Assembly (NCBI RefSeq): GCF_965213555.1
Contig: NZ_OZ243890.1
Location: forward strand, 3,906,001-3,970,000
DNA from: Acuticoccus sp965213555
Lineage (GTDB): Bacteria; Pseudomonadota; Alphaproteobacteria; Rhizobiales; Amorphaceae
DNA length: 64,000 nucleotides
Direction: 5' to 3'
Numbering within the stretch: the first letter of the stretch is position 1; every line of letters begins with the position of its first letter. Both the position numbers and the translations under genes were made by a program. The notes under the pieces were generated by a model that saw only the letters and a list, made by a program, of their open reading frames with translations, had not been told where the DNA came from and made no database searches. This document shows, piece after piece, positions 15,753-24,218 of the stretch.

Positions 15753-17516
15753 ATGCGCATGCTGATCTCACTCTTTCTGGGGTTGGCGCTGGCTTGTCCG
15801 GCGCTTGCCCAGTCCTCCGGCTCGCAGGGCCCCCAGGCGTTTCAGATCGACACGTTGAACGAAGGGCTCGGCGATCCCCCGTCGCGTCTCGACCGCTCGA
15901 CCCCCCAGGCGACGCTCGAGGCCTTCGTCACCCTCACTGGGCGCGCCGACTACGACGCCGCCGCCCACCTCCTCGACCTCGACGCGGTGCCGGCACCGCA
16001 ACAGGCGAGCGCCGGACCGCGCCTAGCCGAGAAGCTCTCCTTCGTGCTCGACCGCAAGCTCCCCATCGACTTCTCGGCGATCCCCGACCGCCCCGACGGC
16101 ATGGACACGTCCGGCTCGGAGCGCGAGCCGATGGTCGGCGTCGCGCAGAAGAGCGTGTCGCTCGGGCTCCTGGAGCTGCCCGAGTGGCCGGTGACGGTGC
16201 GGCTCAACCGCGTGAAGCTGGGGGAGGAGGACCCGGTCTGGGTGTTCTCCCGCCAGACCGTGGAGCATGTGGACGAACTCTACGCGCTCTACGGCCCGAC
16301 ACGGTACGAGCAGGCGCTCCCGGCGGCGCTACGCAGCGAGGCGTTCGCCGGCGTCCTGTGGTGGGAGATGATCGCCTTCCCGCTCATCGTGCTCTTCGCC
16401 ATCGCCGCCGCAACGCTCGCGTGGCGGCTTATGACGTTCGTGGCGTGCGCCCTGCCGACGGAGGCCGTCGCAGAGGGGCTGCGGCGCGGTCGACTGCCCG
16501 TGGCGCTCCTCCTCGTCGGCCTTGTCATGCAGCTCGTGGTGGACGCGCTGTTCGAGTTCTCCTCCGGCACCGACGCGACGCTGTCGACGATCTTCTGGAT
16601 CACCATCGTCCTCGCCCTGGTGTTCGGCGCCTCCCGCGTGCTCGACACGGTGATCGACTTCACGTCCGACAGGTACCTGTCGCGCATCGACGATCCCGAG
16701 AACAACAGCGCGCGGCGGTGGTACACGAACCTATCGGCCGCCAAGCGGCTTGGCGTGATCATCGTCATCGTCGTCGGGGTCGCGGTGGCGTTGTCGTCGC
16801 TGCGTGTGTTCTCCTCGTTCGGGCTGTCGCTCCTCGTGTCGGCGGGAGTCGCCACGGCGATCTTCGGCCTCGCCGCGCAGACGGTGCTCGGCAACATCTT
16901 CGCCTCGCTGCAGCTCGCGTTCGCCAAGCCGATCCGCATTGGCGACGCGGTGTTCTACGATGATCATTGGGCCTACGTGGAGCAGATCAACTACACCTAC
17001 GTGCAGCTGCGCACCTGGGACCTGAAGCGGTTCATCGTCCCGGTGAAGCACTTCGTCTCAAACCCGTTCGAGAATTGGACGAAGGAGGAGCCGAAGATGT
17101 ACAAGCCCGTGGTCCTCAAGCTCGACCATCGCGCCGACGTCGAGCTCCTGCGGCGCACGTTCGCCGACATCGTCAAGGACGATCCGGACTGGTCGGAGGG
17201 GGAGGAGCCGAAGGTCCTCGTCATCGCCCACGACGAGAAGGGCATGGTCGTGCGCTTCTACTGCATCGCCGACGACCCGACGTCGGCCTGGAACCTGCAC
17301 TGCCGCGTGCGCGAGAAGCTCCTCGCCCGCCTGCGTGAGGAGGACGAGCCGTCCGCCTTCCCGCGCACCCGCCTCGCCTACGTCGCCAACACCACCGGAG
17401 GTGATGCCGCCGCACCGAGGGCATACGCGAGCGGGGCACGCGACACCGGCGAGCCGGACGCAGACACGGTGGGCGGCGGCGACGGCACGACCTGTGGGGA
17501 CCGCGACGCCGCCTGA
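15753..17516 (+). CDS. MscS-family mechanosensitive ion channel with periplasmic domain
   Basis: A 587-residue inner-membrane channel that opens under membrane tension to release solutes. A signal peptide (residues 1-20, ending ALAQ) leads to a periplasmic region to about 195, then several transmembrane helices. The MscS pore helix and beta domain start around 355-390 (LLVSAGVATAIFGLAAQ, then LGNIFASLQLAFAKPIRIGD). A cytoplasmic alpha/beta domain and a low-complexity tail complete it. The ATG at 15753 is chosen because the signal peptide begins there; a second in-frame ATG follows six bases later. It is larger than E. coli MscS (286 residues) and resembles periplasm-extended family members. 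Confidence 0.9.
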   Translation: MRMLISLFLGLALACPALAQSSGSQGPQAFQIDTLNEGLGDPPSRLDRSTPQATLEAFVTLTGRADYDAAAHLLDLDAVPAPQQASAGPRLAEKLSFVLDRKLPIDFSAIPDRPDGMDTSGSEREPMVGVAQKSVSLGLLELPEWPVTVRLNRVKLGEEDPVWVFSRQTVEHVDELYALYGPTRYEQALPAALRSEAFAGVLWWEMIAFPLIVLFAIAAATLAWRLMTFVACALPTEAVAEGLRRGRLPVALLLVGLVMQLVVDALFEFSSGTDATLSTIFWITIVLALVFGASRVLDTVIDFTSDRYLSRIDDPENNSARRWYTNLSAAKRLGVIIVIVVGVAVALSSLRVFSSFGLSLLVSAGVATAIFGLAAQTVLGNIFASLQLAFAKPIRIGDAVFYDDHWAYVEQINYTYVQLRTWDLKRFIVPVKHFVSNPFENWTKEEPKMYKPVVLKLDHRADVELLRRTFADIVKDDPDWSEGEEPKVLVIAHDEKGMVVRFYCIADDPTSAWNLHCRVREKLLARLREEDEPSAFPRTRLAYVANTTGGDAAAPRAYASGARDTGEPDADTVGGGDGTTCGDRDAA

Positions 17517-17632
17517 ACCCCGTCCGCGCTCGCGACGGGCATCGCCTCTGCCCAGCGCCAGCGACAAGCTCCGCGCCACACCCTTGGCATCAACCGAGCT
17601 CGCGATGGCGCGGCTACAAGCTGGCCCGCCGC

Positions 17633-17959
17633 TCAGGGCCGCGCGTGGGGCACGAACGACACCGGGGTCATCAGCGTGTTGACTTGGCCGATGAGGTAGC
17701 CCGCCTCGCGGCTCATCGTCAGGTAGCGCGTCCACTCCGCATCGTTTGCGAGCGCGGCGCGTTTGGCGGTCCGGTCGGCGGCGTCGTCGTAGGCCCAGAC
17801 GTGGACGTAGGAGTTCACGTCCCCGGTTTCCGTCGCTGCGTACAGCAGCGGTGCGCCGAGGTGCTTCGACTGGGCCGCGTAGCCGTGCTCCTCGTACAGC
17901 GCGAGGTGGAGTCGGATGGTGCCGGCACGGCAGGTGTAGGTGCGGTGGTCGAGGAGCAT
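17633..17959 (-). CDS. NIPSNAP family protein
   Basis: A 108-residue single-domain protein of the NIPSNAP group (dimeric alpha/beta barrel fold). Typical features are the N-terminal LLDHRTYTCRAGT strand, a long helix LHLALYEEHG, the middle strand SYVHVWAYDDAADR, and a final strand with TPVSF. In bacteria such small proteins often sit with catabolic or transport genes and may be oxygenase-like or binding subunits, but no reaction is established. It is the last gene of the minus-strand TRAP operon, 12 bases after the small permease. Confidence 0.85.
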   Translation of the reverse strand: MLLDHRTYTCRAGTIRLHLALYEEHGYAAQSKHLGAPLLYAATETGDVNSYVHVWAYDDAADRTAKRAALANDAEWTRYLTMSREAGYLIGQVNTLMTPVSFVPHARP

Positions 17960-17971
17960 CGGTCGTCCCTT

Positions 17972-18457
17972 TCAGTCGCGGTCACAGGTCGTCCGCCTAA
18001 GCGCGACGACGAGGTCGCGCAGGCTGTAGAGCGTCATGATCGCCGCGGCGAGCGGGATGGCGGCGTAGACCCACCCGCTCGGCACGCCGAGGATCGGCGT
18101 GACCGCGCGGCTGCGCAGCGCGAGGTCGAGGCCCTGCCAGGCGAGCAGCGCAAGGAAGGTGAGGCTGAGCACGATGGTCACGAGCCGCAGGACACGGCGC
18201 GGCCCGGTGCTCAGCGCCCCCTCGAGCCAGTCGACGCGGAAGTGCTCGTGCTCACGCCACAGCGCAGCGGCGCCGACGAACACCATGATCGCGAACAGCG
18301 CCTGCACCACCTCGTCGAACCAGGCGAGCGAGGCGACTTGGAAGGTGCGTGCGACGACGTTGGCGAACAGGATCGCGAACAGCGCGACGAGGCACGCCAT
18401 GGGCACGAGCCGCAGCACCGCGCCGACGGCGCGGTCGAGGGCGGCGAGCGCCGTCAC
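17972..18457 (-). CDS. TRAP transporter small permease (DctQ type)
   Basis: A 161-residue membrane protein with four hydrophobic helices (about 13-35, 45-62, 83-105, 125-145), as expected for DctQ. The family motif WFDEVVQALFAIMVFVGAA is at 47-65. It forms the membrane complex with the large permease. The start is the GTG at 18457, overlapping the large-permease stop as GTGA; the longer frame upstream is a shadow of that gene. The small permease lies after the large one (P-M-Q order), whereas P-Q-M is more common. Confidence 0.9.
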   Translation of the reverse strand: MTALAALDRAVGAVLRLVPMACLVALFAILFANVVARTFQVASLAWFDEVVQALFAIMVFVGAAALWREHEHFRVDWLEGALSTGPRRVLRLVTIVLSLTFLALLAWQGLDLALRSRAVTPILGVPSGWVYAAIPLAAAIMTLYSLRDLVVALRRTTCDRD

Positions 18458-19749
18458 GACCGTCCGGGCCCCATGATCGCGGTGGGCAGCGCCGTGGAGA
18501 GCGCGGGCCAGTACGTGACGAGGACGACGACGACCATGAGGCCGATGAGGTAGGGCGTCAACGCGCGCGACAGGCGCCCCACGGCGAGCCCGCTGATGCT
18601 CGAGATCGCGAACAGCACCATGCCGACCGGCGGGGTCAGAAGGCCCACCATCGAGCACAGGATCATGATGACGCCGAACTGGACCGGATCGACGCCGACC
18701 TCGAGGACCACCGGAAGGAACAGCGGCACCGTGAGCACGATGACCGCGATCCCCTCGAGGAACATGCCGAGGATGAGAAGGACGAGGACGATGATGGCGA
18801 GGAGCACCGCCGGGCTCGTGGTGAGCCCGAGCAGCCCCTCGATGAGCGCGTTCGGCACCCGCTGGTGGACGAGGAGCCAGCCGAAGAAGCCGGCCGAAGC
18901 GATCACGAACATGACGCGGATGGTGTGCAGGAGCGTCGACCACAGGATGCCCGGCAGGTCGGCAGGCTTCAGCTCGCGGTAGACCACCATCGAGAGGACG
19001 AGCGCGTAGGCGCAGGCCGCGACGCCCGCCTCCGTGGGCGTGAACACGCCGGAGAAGATCCCGCCGATGATGATGACCGGCGCGAGCAGCGACAGGAGGG
19101 AGTCGAGGAAGCTGCGTGCGACCTCGCCGAGCGGTGCCCGCTCCTCCCTCGGCATGTCGGTGCGCCAGGCGACGAACCAGACCGCGATCATCAGCGCGAG
19201 CGCCATGAGGAGCCCGGGGACGACGCCGGCGAGGAACAGCTTGGCGACGGAGACCCCGGTGATCGAGGAGTACAGCACGAAGGGGATCGAGGGCGGAAAC
19301 ACCGGTCCGATGGTGGAGGACGCGGCGGTGATCGCGGCGGAGAACTCCGGATCGTAGCCGCGGTCGGCCATCGCCTTCAGCTCGACCTGGCCGAGGCCCG
19401 CAGCGTCCGCCACCGCGGCGCCGGACATGCCTGAGAAGATGAGGCTCGCCACGACGTTCACCTGGCCGAGCCCGCCGCGGATGTGGCCGACGCAGGCGTT
19501 GGCGAATCGGAAGATGCGCTGCGTGATGCCGCCGGTGTTCATCAGGTTGCCGGCGAGGATGAAGAACGGGATCGCGAGCAGCGTGAAGGCGGTGGTCGCG
19601 GAGAACATGCGCTGGGGCAGCATCGCGAGGATGTGCCAGTCCCCCGACAAAACGTAGAAGCCGGCGGCGGTCAGCCCAAGCGCGACGGCGACGGGCACAC
19701 CCATCGCGATGAGGAGAACCAGCGCGGCAAGGATCGCGAATGCGAGCAT
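18454..19749 (-). CDS. TRAP transporter large permease (DctM type)
   Basis: A 431-residue membrane protein with about 12 predicted helices, the ion-coupled translocation subunit of a tripartite ATP-independent periplasmic transporter. Family features include MGVPVAVALGLTA (16-28), IPFFILAGNLMNTGGI (60-75), and GQVNVVASLIFSGMSGAAVADAAGLG. TPPVGMVLF near the C-terminus is the conserved TPP loop. The gene lies 60 bases after the binding-protein stop. The substrate cannot be read from the sequence, although the linked dehydrogenase suggests a small hydroxy or carboxylic acid. Confidence 0.95.
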   Translation of the reverse strand: MLAFAILAALVLLIAMGVPVAVALGLTAAGFYVLSGDWHILAMLPQRMFSATTAFTLLAIPFFILAGNLMNTGGITQRIFRFANACVGHIRGGLGQVNVVASLIFSGMSGAAVADAAGLGQVELKAMADRGYDPEFSAAITAASSTIGPVFPPSIPFVLYSSITGVSVAKLFLAGVVPGLLMALALMIAVWFVAWRTDMPREERAPLGEVARSFLDSLLSLLAPVIIIGGIFSGVFTPTEAGVAACAYALVLSMVVYRELKPADLPGILWSTLLHTIRVMFVIASAGFFGWLLVHQRVPNALIEGLLGLTTSPAVLLAIIVLVLLILGMFLEGIAVIVLTVPLFLPVVLEVGVDPVQFGVIMILCSMVGLLTPPVGMVLFAISSISGLAVGRLSRALTPYLIGLMVVVVLVTYWPALSTALPTAIMGPGRS

Positions 19750-19809
19750 GGCGGAACCCGGGCGCGCCCCGATCGGCGCGGTGGCCGGACCGGGCGGTCG
19801 CCGATGATG

Positions 19810-20784
19810 TCAGTCGAGCATCGCCTGGAACTTGTCCATGTTCTCCTGACCCGAAAACTCGGCCACCCGTGCCATGGCGTCCGACGCGGCGACGGTCTGC
19901 CTGAACGGCGCAAGGTCGGGGCGCGTCACCTTCATGCCGGCCTCCTCGAGCTTGGCGAGCTCCTCCTCCTCCTGGCTCGCGACGAGCTCGCGCATGAGCT
20001 TGCCCGCAGCGGCGCTCTCCTCACGCACGACCTGCTGCTGCTCGGCCGTCAGGCGCTCCCAGGACGCCTTGTTCACCACGTGAATCATCGAGTTGTAGAC
20101 GTGGCGGGTCAGCGCGAGGTGCTCTTGGAAGTCGTTGAGGTTGAAGTGGTAGATGACGCCGATCGGGTTCTCCTGCCCGTCGACGACGCCCTGGTTCAAC
20201 GCGTTGGGCAGCTCTGGGAACGCGATCTGCGTCGCGGACGCACCGAGGCCCTCGACGGCGGCGACGATCTGCACCTCCGGCGGCGTGCGCAGCTTCAGCC
20301 CCTCGACGTCCTCTGGCGTCTCGATCGGACGGACCGAGTTCGTGATGTTGCGGAAGCCGTACTCCCAGTGGGACAGCATGACGAGGCCCTGTTCGTCGAG
20401 CTTCGGCGCCACCCACTCGGTGAACGGGCCATCCAGCACCTGGTGCGCGTGCTCGTAGTCGCGGAACGCGAACGGCGTCATCACGGTCCCGAAAGCCTTC
20501 TCGTACTTGTCGAGGGCGCCGTGGGTGGGAAGGTTCATGTCGATGGCGCCGAGCACGGTCTGCTCGAGCTGCTCGGGCGGCGAGCCGAGCTCGTTCGCGG
20601 GGTAGATCTCGACCTCCACGGTACCGTCGGTGCGCTCCGCGACGCGCTCGGCGAACTGCTGCGCCGCGACGTGGCCAGGGTGCGTCTCGGCGGCGAAGTG
20701 CGCGAGGCGCAGCGTGACGTCCTGGGCCAGCGCGGGGGCGGTCACGACAAGCGCGGCCGCGGCCGCGACGAGGGACTTCAGCAT
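19810..20784 (-). CDS. TRAP transporter periplasmic substrate-binding protein (DctP type)
   Basis: A 324-residue exported binding protein. The signal peptide is residues 1-21 (ending ALAQ), and the mature chain starts with DVTLRLAHFAAETHPGH. The DctP motif LKLRTPPEVQIVAAVEGLGA supplies the Arg that normally clamps a substrate carboxylate. ALNQGVVDGQENP is the conserved hinge segment. GGAGG lies six bases before the ATG. The clamp Arg fits a carboxylate ligand, but the identity is open. It is first of the transporter genes, after a dehydrogenase gene. Confidence 0.95.
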   Translation of the reverse strand: MLKSLVAAAAALVVTAPALAQDVTLRLAHFAAETHPGHVAAQQFAERVAERTDGTVEVEIYPANELGSPPEQLEQTVLGAIDMNLPTHGALDKYEKAFGTVMTPFAFRDYEHAHQVLDGPFTEWVAPKLDEQGLVMLSHWEYGFRNITNSVRPIETPEDVEGLKLRTPPEVQIVAAVEGLGASATQIAFPELPNALNQGVVDGQENPIGVIYHFNLNDFQEHLALTRHVYNSMIHVVNKASWERLTAEQQQVVREESAAAGKLMRELVASQEEEELAKLEEAGMKVTRPDLAPFRQTVAASDAMARVAEFSGQENMDKFQAMLD

Positions 20785-20797
20785 GGTTTCCTCCGGT

Positions 20798-21742
20798 CTA
20801 GTCTTCGTGATCCATCGACTGCGCAGCGTCCTTCGATGCTGCGGTTCCGGTGCCGGGCAGGCGCGCCTCGACCCCGGTCAGCTCCTCGTAGGCCTTGATG
20901 ACGGCGGTGCAGCCCTCCTCGCCGTGGCCCATGAGGGAGGCGAGCGCGTAGGTCTGGTGCACCGAGCTCGCCATGAAGCCGGGCAGCCCTGCGTCCGCCA
21001 GCCATTCGGCGTAGTACCGCACGTCCTTCTGCGCGTTGGCGAGGCTCATGTGGGGCGTGAAGTCCCGCCTCAGGGTCATCTCGCCGTAGAGGTCCATCAT
21101 GCCGGACTTGCCGCCGGCGGCGGAGATGATGCCGATCACCTTCGTCATGTCGAGGCCCTCGCGGGCGGCGAGCGCGAACCCCTCGCACCACGCGGCGACG
21201 TTCGCGAAGGCGATGTAGTTGTGGATGAGCTTGAGACGGATCGCGTGGCCGGCCGGGCCGACGTGGAAGACGTTCTGCGCGTAGGCGTCGAAGACCGGCC
21301 GCAGCTCCGCAAGGAGGTCCGATTCGCCCCCGAACAGGACGTTGACCTCGCCCCGGTCGGCGTGGGCCGGCGTGCGCGTCATCGGCGCCTCGGCGTAGCG
21401 CACCCCGCGCTCGGCGCAGGCGCGAGCCATGAGGTCGACGTGCGCCGGGGACACGGTGGTGTGGTCGAGGAAGATCGCGCCCTTCGGGAGCGCGTCGAGG
21501 ACGCCGCCGAACGCGATGCCCTGCACCGCCTCGGCGGTGGTGACGCACACGGCGAAGACGTCCGCCTCACGGGCCATCACCGTCGGGTCGGCGCCAGCCG
21601 TCGCGCCGAGGCGGAGCGCCTCGTCCATGGCCTCCGGCCGCACGTCGAACACGGTCGCGTCGAAGCCTTGCTTGACGAGGTTCTTGACCAGGCCGCGGCC
21701 CATCCCCCCGAGCCCGACGAAGGCGATCCGCGGCGCTCCCAT
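20798..21742 (-). CDS. NAD(P)-dependent beta-hydroxyacid dehydrogenase (3-hydroxyisobutyrate dehydrogenase family)
   Basis: A 314-residue dehydrogenase with an N-terminal Rossmann domain (FVGLGGMGRGLVKNLVK, residues 8-24). The catalytic substrate-binding segment APMTRTPAHADRG aligns with the usual D-x-P-V-S-G-G region, and the C-terminal helical domain carries the catalytic Lys in RLKLIHNYIAF. APMTRTPAHA in place of the classic APVSGG marks a subgroup with altered substrate preference. It is the first gene of the operon running into the TRAP transporter, so it probably oxidises or reduces the imported hydroxyacid; that is inference. Confidence 0.9.
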   Translation of the reverse strand: MGAPRIAFVGLGGMGRGLVKNLVKQGFDATVFDVRPEAMDEALRLGATAGADPTVMAREADVFAVCVTTAEAVQGIAFGGVLDALPKGAIFLDHTTVSPAHVDLMARACAERGVRYAEAPMTRTPAHADRGEVNVLFGGESDLLAELRPVFDAYAQNVFHVGPAGHAIRLKLIHNYIAFANVAAWCEGFALAAREGLDMTKVIGIISAAGGKSGMMDLYGEMTLRRDFTPHMSLANAQKDVRYYAEWLADAGLPGFMASSVHQTYALASLMGHGEEGCTAVIKAYEELTGVEARLPGTGTAASKDAAQSMDHED

Positions 21743-21785
21743 CCGTCCTCCCGCTTCCCGTCGGCACTACGGAACATAAGTCCAT

Positions 21786-21796
21786 TTGTCTGACAA
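21786..21796. promoter_or_regulatory. Candidate operator of the GntR/FadR regulator
   Basis: TTGTCTGACAA is a perfect 11-bp palindrome in the 113-base gap between the divergent dehydrogenase and regulator genes. FadR/FCD-type GntR proteins bind palindromes of the form T-N-GT-N-AC-N-A, which this fits. The location lets one dimer control both directions. Binding is not shown. Confidence 0.55.
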
Positions 21797-21855
21797 CCAG
21801 GTTTTTGTTATCCGGCGTGCGGCTGAGGCGCAGCGCGTCGGCGGAGGGAGTTCCC

Positions 21856-22587
21856 GTGGGTCTGTTCGAGCGCATCGACCGGCCCCGCCGGCTCCCCGAC
21901 GAGGTCGCGCGCTCCATCACCGACGCCATCGAGCGCGGGCGGCTGAAGCCTGGCGATCGCCTGCCCACCGAGCAGGCGCTGTCGGCGCAGTTCGGCGTCG
22001 CACGCACGGTGGTGCGCGAGGCGGTGTCGCTCCTGAAGTACGACGGTGTCATCGAGGCGCGACGCGGGGTCGGCGCCTTCGTCAACGAGCCGGGCCACCG
22101 CTCGTCGTTCCGCATCGGTCCGGCGTGCTTCGAGAAGCGTCGCCAGTTGGTCAAGCTCTTGGAGCTTCGCACCGGTGTGCAGGCGGAGGCCGCGGCGCTC
22201 GCCGCGCAGGCGCGCTCAGAAGCGGCGCTTGCCGAGCTTGGCGCGCGGTTGTCAGAGATGTCCGCCGCCGCGAACGACGGCATGGATGCCGAACGCCACC
22301 TCGACGCCGAAGCCGCGTTCTACCGCATCATCACCGAGGCCTCCGGCAACGAGCTCTACGTGGACTTCATCGCGATGATCGAGCGCCAGGTCGCGGAGAA
22401 CCTGCGCTCGGTGGCGATCAAGAACGTGCTCGCGTGCGAGTGCGGACCGAAAGCCCTCGACGAGCACCGCATGGTCTACCGCGCGCTGCGCGAGGGCAAG
22501 GCGGACGCCGCGCGCGTTGCGACGAGGACGCACTACGAGCGAGCTGCCGCACGGCTCGCCGACCGCGCCGACTACGCGGATGTTTGA
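21856..22587 (+). CDS. GntR/FadR family transcriptional regulator (FCD domain)
   Basis: A 243-residue regulator. A GntR winged helix lies at 8-75 (LPDEVARSITDAIERGRLKPGDRLPTEQ region, then FGVARTVVREAVSLL as recognition helix). An all-helical FCD effector domain follows at about 90-235, with the acidic and His residues that bind metal and a carboxylate ligand (HLDAEAAFYRII, EHRMVYRAL). GTG 21856 follows GGAGGGAG; the frame is open back to 21805, but those residues precede the conserved start. It faces the TRAP operon and is followed by a TctCBA operon, so it is well placed to control two uptake systems. Confidence 0.92.
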   Translation: MGLFERIDRPRRLPDEVARSITDAIERGRLKPGDRLPTEQALSAQFGVARTVVREAVSLLKYDGVIEARRGVGAFVNEPGHRSSFRIGPACFEKRRQLVKLLELRTGVQAEAAALAAQARSEAALAELGARLSEMSAAANDGMDAERHLDAEAAFYRIITEASGNELYVDFIAMIERQVAENLRSVAIKNVLACECGPKALDEHRMVYRALREGKADAARVATRTHYERAAARLADRADYADV

Positions 22588-22717
22588 TGGTCCGCCCCGT
22601 AGCGGCCCTCGGGACTTGCGGCGCGTCCACCGCTCTGGGACGCTCGACCAGCACGATGCCCTCGATCGTCGGGCGTCAGCCACCAAGAACGGCCATAGGC
22701 CGACCACGGAGGAAACC

Positions 22718-23686
22718 ATGACCCTTCCCGCCCACCGCCTCGTCGCAGTCGCCGCCCTTGTCCCTCTACTCGGGCTGCCCGCCGCGGCGCATGAGTTCCC
22801 GAGCGAGGACGTGCGCGTCGTCGTCCCCTGGGGCGCGGGCGGTGGCACCGATGCCATCGTGCGCAAGATCACGACCCTCGCCGAGGACGAGCTCGGCGGC
22901 ACGATCTACGTGGAGAACGTCGAGGGCGGCGCCAGCGCCACCGGCATCATGGAGGTGATGAACGCCGACGCCGACGGCTACACGGTGGGTGCGCTGACCT
23001 ACGACAGCGTCGTCACCGTGCCGCGCCAAGGCCTCCTCGCGAGCTACTCCCTCGACAAGCTCGACCCCATCGCGCGCATCACGAGCGAGCCGGACGCCAT
23101 CATCGTGGCGGACGACGCGCCCTACCAGACCCTCGACGCGCTGGTCGAAGCGGGCACGTCGAACCCCGGCGAGGTGCGCGTCGGCATCCAGAACATCGGC
23201 TCGCGCACGCACCTTGCGATGATCCAGCTTCAGGAGATGACGGGCGCCGAGTTCGACCTCATCGCCTACCCGGGCGGCGCGGCGCCGCAGAAGGAGGCCC
23301 TGCTGTCGGGCGAGGTCGACGTCGTCGTCACCAGCCTGGGCGACTTCGCGCCGCTGATCCAGGCCGGGGACGCCAAGGGCATCGTCGAGTTCTCGACGAC
23401 CCGCAACCCGACCTACTCCGACGTGCCGACGACCTCCGAGGCAGGGCTCGACCTGCAGGTGGGCAGCTTCATCCTCCTCGCGGTGCCGGCCGGAACGCCG
23501 GAGCACGCCCGCGACGCGCTCACCGACGCGTACGAGGCGGCCTTCGAGAGCGAGGAGTTCCAGAGCTGGGTCGCCAACATCGGCGTCACCCCGAGCTGGC
23601 TCGCCGGCGAGGAGGCGCGGTCCTGGATGGAGGCGACGCAGTCCGAACTGTTCGCGGTGATGGACGAGGTCGAGAAGGGCAACTGA
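22718..23686 (+). CDS. Tripartite tricarboxylate transporter substrate-binding protein (TctC/Bug family)
   Basis: A 322-residue exported binding protein: signal peptide 1-24 (ending PAAAHE), then FPSEDVRVVVPWGAGGGTDAIVR, the hallmark start of Bug proteins, whose WxAGGGTD loop contacts a ligand carboxylate. Further Bug segments are PGEVRVGI, LIAYPGGAAPQKEALLSGEVD and PAGTPEHARDAL. GGAGGAAACC precedes the ATG at 22718. The permease genes follow directly. The ligand is unknown; the family binds di- and tricarboxylates and other small acids. Confidence 0.94.
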   Translation: MTLPAHRLVAVAALVPLLGLPAAAHEFPSEDVRVVVPWGAGGGTDAIVRKITTLAEDELGGTIYVENVEGGASATGIMEVMNADADGYTVGALTYDSVVTVPRQGLLASYSLDKLDPIARITSEPDAIIVADDAPYQTLDALVEAGTSNPGEVRVGIQNIGSRTHLAMIQLQEMTGAEFDLIAYPGGAAPQKEALLSGEVDVVVTSLGDFAPLIQAGDAKGIVEFSTTRNPTYSDVPTTSEAGLDLQVGSFILLAVPAGTPEHARDALTDAYEAAFESEEFQSWVANIGVTPSWLAGEEARSWMEATQSELFAVMDEVEKGN

Positions 23687-23729
23687 GCAGCCCTTCCGAG
23701 CACAGCGCCGCCAGCGGCCGGTGTCCGAG

Positions 23730-24218
23730 ATGAGCGTCCTGCCACGCCTCCTCGTGCCGCTGGCGCTCGTCATCCTGGCCGCGCTCTACCTGCGTGAGGC
23801 GGACACCATCCGTCCGCTGTACGACAGCGGTCCGGTTGGGCCAGACAGCGTGCCGAAACTCTACGTCGGCGCGCTCCTCCTCGGGCTGGTGTTCGTCGTC
23901 ATCACCGAGCTGCGGGCTGCACGTTCCACCGATGGTCCGCGAGTTTCGTGGGCGGACGCGGGGGTCGTGGCGGCGGTGGTCGCGATCTCGGCGCTCTACG
24001 TCGTCCTGTTCGAGCCGCTCGGGTTCGTGGCGTCGACGTTCGCCTACGCCGGCTCGCTCCTCATGGCGGTCTCGCGTGGGCGCATGTCGATCCTGCGCGC
24101 CTTGGGCCAGGCAGCGGCCATCACCGCGGCGATCTACGTGATGTTCTCCCTGGTGTTCGAGGTCCGGCTGCCCCCAACGCCGTTCTTCGACTTCCTCTTC
24201 TCGAGCGGGGACCCGTGA
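23730..24218 (+). CDS. Tripartite tricarboxylate transporter small permease (TctB type)
   Basis: A 162-residue protein with four hydrophobic helices, the small membrane subunit of a TctCBA importer. The PVGPDSVPKL loop after the first helix is a TctB landmark (residues 37-46), and FEPLGFVASTFAY marks the third helix. It overlaps the large-subunit start by four bases (GTGA). A GTG at 23721 could add three residues. Confidence 0.88.
   Translation: MSVLPRLLVPLALVILAALYLREADTIRPLYDSGPVGPDSVPKLYVGALLLGLVFVVITELRAARSTDGPRVSWADAGVVAAVVAISALYVVLFEPLGFVASTFAYAGSLLMAVSRGRMSILRALGQAAAITAAIYVMFSLVFEVRLPPTPFFDFLFSSGDP

Noticed and set aside
17519..17539. Terminator after the MscS gene
   Set aside because: CCCGTC/GACGGG makes only a 6-bp stem with a nine-base loop and no U-tract; too weak to call.
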